Shown: positions 26,310 through 34,905, counted from the first letter of the stretch. The stretch: 64,000 nucleotides of DNA from an uncultured Pseudomonadales bacterium (GCA_947488935.1 CANLBN010000008.1:1-64000); one strand, 5' to 3'. Numbers and translations are program-made. Notes: a model not told the origin generated them from the letters alone.

Positions 26310-29120
26310 ATGAATAAGCCATTAATTCAGCGTTTAAAAAATTATAAGCATGTATTTAGTCAAGGCTTACTGACTCTTTCTCTCGCGGTAAGTATCAGCG
26401 TCACACCCTCGGTATTGGCCCAACAATCCACAAGCTACACCTACAACTCACAAGGTTTAGTCTTAACGGAAGATGGCCCTCGTTCCGACGTGGTCGATGT
26501 GACAACCTATACTTACGATACTGCCGGTAATCGTTTGTCTATTACCAATGCCCTTGGTCATGTGACACAACTATTGGATTACAACGGCCGAGGCCAACCC
26601 ACACGTGTCATCGATGCTAATGGTACGGAGACATTACTCACCTATCATATTCGTGGTTGGTTAACCTCGATTACGGTAGTGGACCCCAGTGGTAATGCCA
26701 CGCTCAATAGCGTGACAAATTACACCTACGATAACGTCGGCCAGTTAATCGAGATCACCCAGCCCAATGGCGTCGTACTGACTTATACCTACGATGCAGC
26801 CCGTCGTTTAACAGGCATCAGTAATGGTTTGGGTGAGAGTATTACGTATACCCTCGACAATGCCGGTAATCGCACGGCAGAAACCATCAGTAATAGTACC
26901 GGTACGATCACCTATACTGTCACTCGTGCCTTTGATGAACTCAGCCGTGTGATGGACATCATCGGTGCTGAGAATCAAACCACCCACTTTGATTACGACG
27001 TTAACGACAACAACACGGCCGTGACTGACCCTCGTACCAACGTGACGAATCAAACTTATGATCCTTTAGATCGCTTAGAACAAACAACGGATCCTGCTAA
27101 TGGTACCACCCAATTCGGCTACGACGACCAAGACCGTTTAACCAGAGTGACCGATGCCAACGGCAATACCACCACCTATACCTACGATGGCTTTGACAAC
27201 CTGACCCAAGTGGCCAGCCCGGATACTGGCACAAGCACTTACACTTACGACAAGGCCAATAATCGTATTAGCATGACGGATAATAGAGGCGTTGTGGTTA
27301 ACTACACTTATGATGCACTCAATCGATTAGCGACGGTCATTTATCCTGCAACGCCCGAAGAAAACGTTACTTATACTTATGATGATATTATTAGCAGCAA
27401 CAAAGGCATCGGTCGCTTAACCCAAATCACCGACCACAGTGGCTCAACCAATTACACTTACGACCATCGCGGCAACCTACTCAGTAAAACCACTATCGTC
27501 GATAGCCAATCCTTTACCACGAGCTACACCTATGACCTAGGTAATAACCCCATCACCATGACCTACCCCAGTGGCTTAGTGGTTAACCATACCTACGATA
27601 CGCAGGGCAGAATCAAAGATATTACCGCCACACGCCCGACAGAAACACCGATTAACATTATCAGCAATACCGAGTACTTGGCCTTTGGCCCCGTTAAAGG
27701 CATGAGCTACGGTAATGGTTTAACCAGCACATCCACCTACGATCAAGACTATCGCTTAACCACATTGAATGCCGGCAGTACATTAACTACTACCCTCGAT
27801 TTTAGTTATGACTACGATGCCAATGGCAATATAACCACCATCGATCACCTCAACCAGCCCACCAACAATCAACTGTTTAGTTACGACGTATTGAATCGTC
27901 TATCTGGTAGTACGGGTGATTACGGTAGCCTCAGTTATCAATACGATCCCATTGGTAATCGCTTACAAAAGAGTACGACCAAAAATACCCAAACCGATAC
28001 CGAAGACTACAGCTACAACACAGGTAACAACCAGCTCAATACGGTCACCACGAACCCGGTGACGGATAACACCACCAGTAGTTACCAATACGATAACAAT
28101 GGTAACCCACTTCATATCGACGATACTGCTGCCAATACAGAAGCATTAACCAGTACCTATAATAGTGCCAACCGTTTAGCGAGTATCAGCAAACCCAGTA
28201 TTACTGCCAACTACACCTACAATGCATTAGGCCAACGCACCACCAAACAGATTGTGGGTAATGCGACTATTTACTATGTCTACAACGAGGGTGGTCAACT
28301 CACGGGTGAATACGACCCGCAAGGCAATAGCATAAAAGAATACCTCTACTTTAATGGCCAGCCTTTAGCGCAAGTGACGCCAACAAATAGTTATACTTAC
28401 CACAATGATCATTTAGGTACACCGAGGGCATTAACGGATCAAAATAAAAGCATTGTGTGGCAATCAAGCTACACGCCCTTTGGAGAGGCCACACAATCAG
28501 TAGCAACGGTAGATAATAACTTGCGATTCTCTGGCCAGTATTTTGATGAGGAGACCAATTTACATTACAACTACTTCCGGTATTACGACCCTAAAACGGG
28601 GAGGTACATTACCTCTGACAGAATTGGGTTAGGTGATGGGCCGAATACTTATGCCTATGTTGGTGGTAATCCGTTAACTTATGTTGATCGAAATGGATTA
28701 AGTAAGACGAATGCTATAAGTCAAAGTTTGGCAGAGGTACTGGGTGTAACTAGTGTCGCTGCTGGAGCTAATGGATTTAATCATGCCGACCCTCTTGGAA
28801 TCGGATTTACACCAGGGTCTTCAGGCACTTCAGGTCGTGGGTTTGGCTTGCCTGTTGCGCCGGGTAAGTTGTTAATCTGTATTCTTTCTCCATCTATTTG
28901 CACTACTTTACTTTCAGATAATAGCACTTCGTCTAGTTCTGAAATCTCTCAACAATGTGAACCCAATAGTGCTGATTGTGAGACAGAACGAAAAGCTTGC
29001 CATGAAATATGGCTGGAGCTATATGAGAGAAGGGGGCGGCCGATAGGAACTGATGTGAATGCTGAATATAGAAAGTTCATGAGAGGTTGTTTGTCCGAAG
29101 AGTGTGCTAAAAATTTTTAG
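26310..29120 (+). CDS. Exported Rhs protein: YD-repeat shell, core and variable C-terminal tip
   Basis: From the ATG at 26310 (AGGA 8 nt upstream) the protein has a signal peptide ending SVTPSVLA, then more than 25 YD repeats (YTYDxxGxL/R). The Rhs-associated core follows: NDHLGTPRALTD, YTPFGEATQ, SGQYFDEETNLHYNYFRYYD and GLGDGPNTYAYVGGNPLTYVD. An alternative ATG at 26247 adds 21 residues before the signal. After the core a tip of about 135 residues is unrelated to known toxins that I recognise. It has a Cys-rich end (CEPNSADC, CHEIWLELYERRG, CLSEEC). The core starts exactly where the preceding modules stop. A toxin role for the tip is inference from Rhs architecture. Confidence 0.85.
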   Translation: MNKPLIQRLKNYKHVFSQGLLTLSLAVSISVTPSVLAQQSTSYTYNSQGLVLTEDGPRSDVVDVTTYTYDTAGNRLSITNALGHVTQLLDYNGRGQPTRVIDANGTETLLTYHIRGWLTSITVVDPSGNATLNSVTNYTYDNVGQLIEITQPNGVVLTYTYDAARRLTGISNGLGESITYTLDNAGNRTAETISNSTGTITYTVTRAFDELSRVMDIIGAENQTTHFDYDVNDNNTAVTDPRTNVTNQTYDPLDRLEQTTDPANGTTQFGYDDQDRLTRVTDANGNTTTYTYDGFDNLTQVASPDTGTSTYTYDKANNRISMTDNRGVVVNYTYDALNRLATVIYPATPEENVTYTYDDIISSNKGIGRLTQITDHSGSTNYTYDHRGNLLSKTTIVDSQSFTTSYTYDLGNNPITMTYPSGLVVNHTYDTQGRIKDITATRPTETPINIISNTEYLAFGPVKGMSYGNGLTSTSTYDQDYRLTTLNAGSTLTTTLDFSYDYDANGNITTIDHLNQPTNNQLFSYDVLNRLSGSTGDYGSLSYQYDPIGNRLQKSTTKNTQTDTEDYSYNTGNNQLNTVTTNPVTDNTTSSYQYDNNGNPLHIDDTAANTEALTSTYNSANRLASISKPSITANYTYNALGQRTTKQIVGNATIYYVYNEGGQLTGEYDPQGNSIKEYLYFNGQPLAQVTPTNSYTYHNDHLGTPRALTDQNKSIVWQSSYTPFGEATQSVATVDNNLRFSGQYFDEETNLHYNYFRYYDPKTGRYITSDRIGLGDGPNTYAYVGGNPLTYVDRNGLSKTNAISQSLAEVLGVTSVAAGANGFNHADPLGIGFTPGSSGTSGRGFGLPVAPGKLLICILSPSICTTLLSDNSTSSSSEISQQCEPNSADCETERKACHEIWLELYERRGRPIGTDVNAEYRKFMRGCLSEECAKNF

Positions 29121-29132
29121 GTAGTTATTATT

Positions 29133-29420
29133 ATGAATGATATTTCTAAATCAATGGCATCTGAAATGATCGCTATATCTGTCAAAATCGGAAATGGTAT
29201 CAATGATGTTGCGGCAATCTATAATCTGTTGGAAGATGTAACTGATGATCAGGTTAGGAAAAAGTTTAATGATTCTATTGGGGTACTACTCGCTGCTAAT
29301 TTTGAGCTAGTTGAAACGATTATGCAGCGTTACCCTGAGTTAGATCCTGATAAAGATAAAAAGATTGAATTAGATCCAGAGCTGCAAAAGGTAATAGATC
29401 AGCGCAATAGCACGAGCTAA
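29133..29420 (+). CDS. Small acidic protein, candidate immunity to the main Rhs tip
   Basis: A 95-residue, predominantly helical acidic protein (MNDISKSMASEMIAISVKIG) begins 12 bp after the Rhs stop. I do not recognise a family. Its position immediately downstream of a variable tip and its small acidic nature fit an immunity protein. Confidence 0.6.
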   Translation: MNDISKSMASEMIAISVKIGNGINDVAAIYNLLEDVTDDQVRKKFNDSIGVLLAANFELVETIMQRYPELDPDKDKKIELDPELQKVIDQRNSTS

Positions 29421-29459
29421 TGATATTGCCATATAGTTGAAGGATAGATTTGGTAAGGC

Positions 29460-30221
29460 TTAGTTTGATTGTGTAAGTAAGTGCTTTAAATAGTACGATG
29501 TTTTATTCAAGAAAGACTTAGTTATATTGTAGTGCTCAGTTGTTTCATATTGAACAGGGCATAGGTTACCTTCCTTTATTTCAAAAATTGTGGCATTAGT
29601 GTATGCCATAATGATTGGTGAATGAGTTGCAATAATAAATTGAGAGTTAGTGTTTACCAAATCGTGTATCCTTGACAGCATAGCCATTTGACGCTTAGGT
29701 GATAGTGCTGCTTCCGGTTCGTCTAATATGTAAAGTCCATTACCACTAAAGCGGTTCATCATTAATGAAAAAAAAGACTCTCCATGGGATTGCTGGTGCA
29801 AAGAAAGCCCTCCGTAGGAGTTTATAATTGGTGCTCCTCCAGGGCCTTCATCAAGCTCATCAATATTTGTAGCGACATTATAAAAACTTTCTGCTCGAAG
29901 GAAAAAACCGTCCTTAGCTTTGCGAAAGCTCTTTGCTAGTCGAATATATTTATGTAGCTCTGAGTGTGAAGAACGCGTAGAGAAGCTAAAGTTCTTTGTA
30001 CCGCCTTCTGGGTTAAATCCCCAGGCAGTAGCAATAGCTTCTAGTAAAGTGGATTTTCCTGAGCCATTCTCTCCAATGATAAATGTTACCTTTGGGTGAA
30101 ACTCAATGCTTTCAAAGTCGCGAACTGCATCCAAATTAAAAGGATATTCATTAAAAGATGGTACTTTATCCTTCAGGAGTTTCATGTCGAGCAAGTAATG
30201 TTTGGCTTCTAATGAATTCAT
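29460..30221 (-). CDS. Stand-alone ABC-type AAA ATPase (predicted COG3910-like)
   Basis: A 253-residue ATPase with Walker A IIGENGSGKSTLLEAIA (about residues 48-64), an ABC signature-like SHGESFFSLM, Walker B GLYILDEPEAALSP and a switch His in IIATHSPIIMAY. There is no membrane domain or coiled-coil insert, so it is not SMC/RecN or a transporter. Small ATPases of this type occur sporadically in accessory DNA. Their activity is unknown to me. It is convergent with the Rhs immunity gene and divergent from the next ATPase. Confidence 0.75.
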   Translation of the reverse strand: MNSLEAKHYLLDMKLLKDKVPSFNEYPFNLDAVRDFESIEFHPKVTFIIGENGSGKSTLLEAIATAWGFNPEGGTKNFSFSTRSSHSELHKYIRLAKSFRKAKDGFFLRAESFYNVATNIDELDEGPGGAPIINSYGGLSLHQQSHGESFFSLMMNRFSGNGLYILDEPEAALSPKRQMAMLSRIHDLVNTNSQFIIATHSPIIMAYTNATIFEIKEGNLCPVQYETTEHYNITKSFLNKTSYYLKHLLTQSN

Positions 30222-30358
30222 ATTTTTGTTTTATGCTCTGTTATTTTTAGTTTCTTAACGAGTAGTGCTAAGCACGGTATTTTTAATGATCGGAATAGAA
30301 GCAGTAATATAGCTCATATTTCTACTTTTTGTTAATTAAAATATAGGGAAGTAATTGT

Positions 30359-31831
30359 ATGGTCGAACAAAATAAATGTAGTTTTTGTGAGAAAGACGCT
30401 AAGGATGTTAAGCATCTTGTCGCTGGCCCTTTGGGCTCTATTTGCGATAAGTGTATAGTTTTATGTCAAAGTGAAATTGATACTATCAATAAAAATAAGA
30501 AGTATCGTTATTCATTTGAGTTGTTATTCGATTTCTTTGGTAAGAATGTTCTTGATGAGTATGTCACAGTCGGCCTTGAATTTAGCTTAAATCTACGGTC
30601 AGATTTACAGATAGCTCTTGAACACTTGCTAGGTGACTTTACTGTCGATAAGGTTACAGGTTTGAGCCAGAAAGGCGGGTATGATAACAATGATTTTACA
30701 CATCTTTTAGAGAATGGTAATCGTGCGACCGCGTTAGGCCCCTTGCAGTATGAAGATGTAGATATTGGTGAAGATTCACCTAAGAAATGCCTTAAAAATG
30801 GTTTGTGGTTATTATCTAAGCAAACTCAGAAATTAGCTCTACTATTGACAATAAATAATGACTATATGGGTAAGAGCCTCATTAATGTTGAAATAATTTC
30901 GCCTCAAGGAAAGAAGGGTAATAAATTATCAAGCGATATTACTGAATTTATAAAAAACACCCTTGAAGAATCAAGGTCATATCGAGGGAAAATACTATCT
31001 CTTGATATAGCAAATTATTATCAAGGTGGCTCTAAGGGAATCAATGTTCACAAATTGGAGAAGGTCAGCAAAAAAGAAATTATTCTATCTAAAGAAACAA
31101 TTGAATTAATCGATAGGAATATTGTGAGCTTTGTTAAGCAGCGTGCACAATTAAGATCCCTTGGTATGTCGCTTAAAAAGGGGGTAATGTTTTATGGCCC
31201 ACCTGGAACAGGAAAAACTCATACTGTTCACTATCTCGCAGATAAATTATCTGATCACACAATATTTTTAGTGACTGCCGAACAGATTGGCAATATTGGT
31301 GAATATATTAATCTTGCGCGGTTATTACAACCTTCGATCATTGTTATTGAAGATGCAGATCTTATTGCAAGATCTCGGGAAACAATGCATAGCTTAGGTG
31401 AAGAAAGCCTGTTAAATAAATTGCTTAATGAAATGGATGGCCTTAGGAAGGATTCGGAGTTAATGTTTATTTTGACAACGAATAGACCAGAGAGCCTTGA
31501 AGCAGCTATTGCATCAAGACCGGGTAGAATAGATCAATCAATAGAATTTCCGTTGCCTGATCTTGGTTGCCGTAAAAAGCTGATCCGCCTCTATGGTCGG
31601 GGCTTAAAACTAAATACACCTTTAGTATCTGATATTGCAAAGAGAATAGAGGGAATGAGTGCTGCTTTTGTTAAAGAGCTTATGCGCCGGACGGCACAAT
31701 TTTATATTGAATCAGAAGCATCTACTGTCAAGATAGAGCATGTTCATTTAGCTTTGGAAGAGCTATTAATTACAGGCGGAAAACTCAACGCTAAATACTT
31801 AAAGGGAAGCAACTATTTAATTAAAGCCTAG
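30359..31831 (+). CDS. AAA+ ATPase with N-terminal ClpX-type zinc finger
   Basis: The first 40 residues are a ClpX-type C4 zinc-binding domain (C7-x2-C10, C29-x2-C32; CSFCEKDAKDVKHLVAGPLG). A unique region of about 200 residues follows. The AAA+ module then has Walker A YGPPGTGKTHT near 280, Walker B IIVIEDADLI near 330, sensor-1 LTTNRPE and Arg-finger RPGRID. The AAA+ core resembles FtsH/Cdc48-like ATPases rather than ClpX, and no IGF-type ClpP-docking loop is visible. AGGGAAG precedes the ATG. The stop codon lies inside the terminator stem. Function is unknown; the zinc domain suggests recruitment of a specific protein substrate. Confidence 0.8.
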   Translation: MVEQNKCSFCEKDAKDVKHLVAGPLGSICDKCIVLCQSEIDTINKNKKYRYSFELLFDFFGKNVLDEYVTVGLEFSLNLRSDLQIALEHLLGDFTVDKVTGLSQKGGYDNNDFTHLLENGNRATALGPLQYEDVDIGEDSPKKCLKNGLWLLSKQTQKLALLLTINNDYMGKSLINVEIISPQGKKGNKLSSDITEFIKNTLEESRSYRGKILSLDIANYYQGGSKGINVHKLEKVSKKEIILSKETIELIDRNIVSFVKQRAQLRSLGMSLKKGVMFYGPPGTGKTHTVHYLADKLSDHTIFLVTAEQIGNIGEYINLARLLQPSIIVIEDADLIARSRETMHSLGEESLLNKLLNEMDGLRKDSELMFILTTNRPESLEAAIASRPGRIDQSIEFPLPDLGCRKKLIRLYGRGLKLNTPLVSDIAKRIEGMSAAFVKELMRRTAQFYIESEASTVKIEHVHLALEELLITGGKLNAKYLKGSNYLIKA

Positions 31832-31856
31832 CCATCTTGCTAGGCTTTTTTATTTT
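31825..31856 (+). terminator. Terminator overlapping the AAA+ gene stop codon
   Basis: AGCCTAGC/GCTAGGCT with loop CATCTT is followed by TTTTTATTTTT. The TAG at 31829-31831 is within the left arm. Confidence 0.9.
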
Positions 31857-31868
31857 TAATACGTTTAG

Positions 31869-31940
31869 TGCGCAATATTACCGGTTGAGGTGGGCAGTCT
31901 TTATCAGCAGGCTGTGCAATTAGGTGCAGCGCCTGCATAA
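31869..31940 (+). pseudogene. Probable toxin C-tail remnant
   Basis: An open stretch ending in TAA at 31938 reads AILPVEVGSLYQQAVQLGAA. It looks like the amphipathic C-terminal tail of a polymorphic toxin and stops 10 bp before the MORN immunity-like gene. It has no start of its own. The call rests on position and composition only. Confidence 0.35.
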
Positions 31941-31950
31941 GGTATTAACC

Positions 31951-32277
31951 ATGAGTAAAAGTATTGAAGTAAAGAGAATTCATGACGAGGAAGGTAATTT
32001 AATAGCAGAAGCTGAATACTGTTCAGGGAAGTTATCAGGCTATAATAAAGTTTGGAATTCTTCAGGAAGATTATTGCAAGAATCTTTTTGTCTTGAAGGA
32101 CTTATACATGGACCATATAAAAGCTGGTGGGATAATGGTCAAATTAAAGAAGAAGGGCGATATAAACATGGAGAAAAAATAGGATTATATAAGTGGTATA
32201 AAGAGGATGGTTCTTTATGGTCATCAGAAGAATATTGCAAAAGTGAAAAGTACTTGAAGCCTAGGCGTAGAGATTAG
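31951..32277 (+). CDS. MORN/YwqK-type repeat protein, candidate orphan immunity protein
   Basis: A 108-residue protein of short beta-hairpin MORN-like repeats (YCSGKLSGYNKVWNSSGR, HGPYKSWWDNGQIKEEGRY, GLYKWYKEDGSLWSSEEY). The YwqK family is commonly annotated as antitoxin or immunity. I use the ATG at 31951, not upstream codons. It is AT-rich and stands between a possible toxin relic and a terminator that overlaps its stop codon. The cognate toxin is missing here. Confidence 0.7.
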   Translation: MSKSIEVKRIHDEEGNLIAEAEYCSGKLSGYNKVWNSSGRLLQESFCLEGLIHGPYKSWWDNGQIKEEGRYKHGEKIGLYKWYKEDGSLWSSEEYCKSEKYLKPRRRD

Positions 32278-32285
32278 GCTTTTTG
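32257..32285 (+). terminator. Terminator overlapping the MORN gene stop
   Basis: AAGCCTA/TAGGCTT with an 11 nt loop, followed by TTTT. The TAG stop (32275-32277) forms part of the right arm. It uses the same arm sequences as the terminators at 31825 and 35261. Confidence 0.6.
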
Positions 32286-32346
32286 GTTGTTGCCTAAGGT
32301 AAAGCCCAAAGTGACATTGTTCAAGGTGTCATGTTCTAAGTAATAA

Positions 32347-32517
32347 TTGGTGTCAGATAAACAAACTGTGATTGCAGATGGTAATTACAGGCATATAGCA
32401 GGCCTTCTATGTAATATACTTGTGCATATTCCTTGGAGTGCTTCTCCATCACAAGTGCATAGAGCAATTCCAGTGTGTAATATTAGAGTCGATACAGTGA
32501 ATTGGGGTGCCCAATGA
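32347..32517 (+). CDS. Short ORF overlapping the pentapeptide gene, possible toxin remnant
   Basis: A 56-codon frame from TTG (or GTG at 32350) reads SDKQTVIADGNYRHIAGLLC and ends WGAQ-stop. Its TGA overlaps the next ATG as ATGA, which is typical of a toxin-immunity junction. Two TAA codons sit directly upstream, so any longer toxin is truncated. The product is not recognised. It could also be a leader that couples translation. Confidence 0.4.
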   Translation: MVSDKQTVIADGNYRHIAGLLCNILVHIPWSASPSQVHRAIPVCNIRVDTVNWGAQ

Positions 32518-32987
32518 TTAAAATAAAATGCCATGATGAGAATGACACCGTTATAGAATTAAATGCCAGTAGTTTAAGTATGGCAAATTTAGATAATATG
32601 GAGCTCCATAGAGCATTCTTAGAGAATGAAAATTTATCTTATTCGTCTATTAAAAATACGAATTTAAGAGGTGCTTTTTTAAGCGGAGCCAATTTAACGG
32701 GTAGTGATTTATCTGAATCGTCACTGATAGCAGTTCTTGCAGACAATGCTAACCTACAGGATTGTGTATTAGTTATGAGCCAACTTAGGCATGCTATCTT
32801 TGAGAAGGCAGAATTAAAAAATGCAGACCTGACTGGAGCAGATGTAACCGGAACAAATTTTACGGGTGCTGAATTATCAGGTGCTAAGATGCTATGTTCT
32901 GGTTTAGATGAGGCTATTTTAAAGGATGTAATATACAACTCATCAACAATATGGCCAAAAGACTTCAATCCGCCTGCTTCCGAATAA
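32514..32987 (+). CDS. Pentapeptide-repeat protein, candidate orphan immunity protein
   Basis: About 157 residues form a right-handed quadrilateral helix of A(D/N)LXX repeats (TNLRGAFLSGANLTGSDLSE, AELKNADLTGADVTG). The start at 32514 overlaps the upstream frame by ATGA. Pentapeptide proteins act as immunity factors or as topoisomerase mimics. Within this Rhs cassette array immunity is the more natural reading, but the partner is absent. Confidence 0.7.
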   Translation: MIKIKCHDENDTVIELNASSLSMANLDNMELHRAFLENENLSYSSIKNTNLRGAFLSGANLTGSDLSESSLIAVLADNANLQDCVLVMSQLRHAIFEKAELKNADLTGADVTGTNFTGAELSGAKMLCSGLDEAILKDVIYNSSTIWPKDFNPPASE

Positions 32988-32998
32988 TCGGGGTCCGC

Positions 32999-33096
32999 AA
33001 CTGTCTGGACAGTATTTTGGTGAAGAGGCCAATTACATTACAACTACTTCCGGTATTACGACCCTAAATTGGGGCGTTATATAACGAGCGATCGGA
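32999..33096 (+). pseudogene. Rhs core relic with frameshifts
   Basis: The sequence matches the intact core encoded around 28530-28640 (SGQYF, then the YYDP region and the GLGDGPNTY region). One T is lost near 33030 and five bases near 33097, so the frame stops (ends GVI-stop) and is restored only at GDGPNTY. It is a displaced fragment that carried a tip into the array. Confidence 0.8.
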
Positions 33097-33642
33097 TTGG
33101 GTGATGGCCCGAATACATATCTTTATACACAAGCTAATCCACTAAGCTATATCGATCCTACTGGACAGAATGCGATTGTTGAAGGTGTCGGTATTTTATG
33201 TACTCGATATCCTAGAGCTTGCCTAAGAGCTGCGGTAATAGTGATTGATTCAATCAACAATATTGCTCAGGTTCTCTCAAGTACAGATACCGAAACGGGT
33301 AGTGAAGAAGAGGATAATGACTGTGAATGTAAAGATGACTACCCTTATGGTCCTTTCTATCGAGACCAGTCTATGAATAAAGATGTAATAGATACAATAG
33401 TGGCATCTCAACAGCTTTGGGGAACCACTAGGCGTGATGGTTATGCTCCTGCTGCTAAGGCAAAAAGAGGGCCCATTCCGTCAGGCATTTCAGGTGTGCA
33501 ATTTTGTAGTGCTTTCCCACCTAGATCTGATCAAGCTCCATGGCTTGCTACTTGGTATAAAGGTGACCCTGGTGTTTTTCCTGTACCTAACAAGCCGGAC
33601 CATGTCGGTATCGATATTAGAACGACAAAGGTGCAAAGATAG
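33097..33642 (+). CDS. Orphan Rhs C-terminal tip 1
   Basis: The frame enters at the end of an Rhs core (GDGPNTYLYTQANPLSYIDP) from a TTG with no obvious ribosome site. It continues into a tip of about 155 residues with DCECKDDYPYGPFYRDQS, QLWGTTRRDGYAP and NKPDHVGIDIRTTK. I recognise no toxin family. It is probably silent unless recombined onto the main rhs gene. An immunity candidate starts at the next base after its stop. Confidence 0.65.
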   Translation: MGDGPNTYLYTQANPLSYIDPTGQNAIVEGVGILCTRYPRACLRAAVIVIDSINNIAQVLSSTDTETGSEEEDNDCECKDDYPYGPFYRDQSMNKDVIDTIVASQQLWGTTRRDGYAPAAKAKRGPIPSGISGVQFCSAFPPRSDQAPWLATWYKGDPGVFPVPNKPDHVGIDIRTTKVQR

Positions 33643-34131
33643 ATGAGTCCAAATATAGCTAAAATGAGAGAGCAGGATTGGTCAGAGATTAGTTTCCCCG
33701 TCCAATTGATGGCCTTTGCTATTGATTTTTCTGTTGTGGAGGAAAAGTTGTCTTTACGATTTGATTCGGAGGAAGATGATGAGGGAATTATGTACTTTTG
33801 TTTCGCTGAGGTTAGCAATAAGAAAATTTTCTTTGAATCTCGAGGTAAGGAGTCAACTCAAGGTGCACATACTTTAGTATCTGTTTTAAGCTATGAAACA
33901 GACTGGCAATTTATAATAGATTTTTTGATAGAAAAGTTATCAATAAATAAAAGTGACTTGATGTGGGTGCAGTCTGAACTTTCCCCTTCTCAATGGGAAG
34001 TGGGTATAAAAACTAATAAAGGAAATGAGAAATATTTCTTTCCTGATGAATCTAGAGCAAAATCATCAGTTGATTATTTTAAAAGTAATGCTATTGAAGT
34101 GTTAAATATTTCTAAAATACACCTACCATAA
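33643..34131 (+). CDS. Candidate immunity protein for orphan tip 1
   Basis: A 162-residue acidic protein (MSPNIAKMREQDWSEISFPV; mixed alpha/beta, no signal or membrane segment) whose ATG follows the tip stop directly. No family is recognised. Its last codons overlap the start of the next Rhs core fragment by 8 nt, which marks a recombination joint. Confidence 0.6.
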   Translation: MSPNIAKMREQDWSEISFPVQLMAFAIDFSVVEEKLSLRFDSEEDDEGIMYFCFAEVSNKKIFFESRGKESTQGAHTLVSVLSYETDWQFIIDFLIEKLSINKSDLMWVQSELSPSQWEVGIKTNKGNEKYFFPDESRAKSSVDYFKSNAIEVLNISKIHLP

Positions 34132-34138
34132 TGACCAC

Positions 34139-34834
34139 TTGGGGACGCCGAGGGCATTAACCGATGCCAATAAAAGTATTGTTTGGCAGGCTCAATACAC
34201 GCCCTTTGGAGAGGCAACCCAAAGCATAGCAACAGTAGAAAACAATTTAAGATTCTCTGGCCAGTATTTTGATGAGGAGACCAATTTACATTACAACCAC
34301 TTTAGGTACTATGATCCGAGTACTGGACGTTACGTCCAGTCCGACAGAATAGGGTTAGGTGATGGGCCGAACACGTATCTCTATGTTCAAGCAAACCCTT
34401 TGATGTACACAGACCCAAATGGGTTAGCTACTTTTTATGGAGGTGGAGACGTAAGTTTTGTACCTGGAGTGGGGGGTATTGCTGGAGCTGGAACTTATTG
34501 GACAACAGATGATGGTCGTGGTCGCTCAGGATCTGGTAACTATACTTCAACAGGTGGTCGTATAGGTTTTGATGCCGATGTTGCTTTTGGTATTGGTTTT
34601 ACACTTGGTGATATATGTGATTTTGCTGGAGATGGTGAGAGCCTAGGCCTTGATATTGGACCTATATCATTGGATATAAATTTTGGAAGCGATGGTAATT
34701 TTAACGGTTTAGGTATCTCTATTACTACACCTTTACCTGGGGTGTCATACGGTAGGAGTAAAGTAGAGGTTTATCCGACTAGAGATCCTCAGGATATTAT
34801 AGATAACCCTACAGATCCTTGCTGTCCTTCATAA
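34139..34834 (+). CDS. Orphan Rhs core plus C-terminal tip 2
   Basis: Core homology begins at 34124 (YHNDHLGTPRALTD) and continues intact through YTPFGEATQ, SGQYFDEETNLHYNHFRYYD and GLGDGPNTYLYVQANPLMYT to DPNGL. The tip of about 135 residues is Gly-rich with alternating hydrophobics (FVPGVGGIAGAGTYWTTDDG, GLDIGPISLDINFGSD) and ends CCPS. The pattern suggests beta structure, not a nuclease motif. The 232-residue frame starts at a TTG and lacks the YD shell, so it is a displaced cassette. Confidence 0.7.
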   Translation: MGTPRALTDANKSIVWQAQYTPFGEATQSIATVENNLRFSGQYFDEETNLHYNHFRYYDPSTGRYVQSDRIGLGDGPNTYLYVQANPLMYTDPNGLATFYGGGDVSFVPGVGGIAGAGTYWTTDDGRGRSGSGNYTSTGGRIGFDADVAFGIGFTLGDICDFAGDGESLGLDIGPISLDINFGSDGNFNGLGISITTPLPGVSYGRSKVEVYPTRDPQDIIDNPTDPCCPS

Positions 34835-34905
34835 ATTATAAATATATATTTCGCTTTTGATTTATAAGTGGGTAAGAACTATAAGGATTTACCGGTAGAA
34901 ACTAG

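Noticed and set aside
26236..26320. Stop-codon read-through joining Rhs module 2 to the core protein
   Set aside because: The frame after the TAA reaches a TAG within ten codons and is not the frame of the core protein.
22952..29120. Type VI secretion effector operon
   Set aside because: No VgrG, PAAR, Hcp or DUF4123/DUF1795 chaperone gene is in the window, and the Rhs pieces carry Sec-type signals instead.
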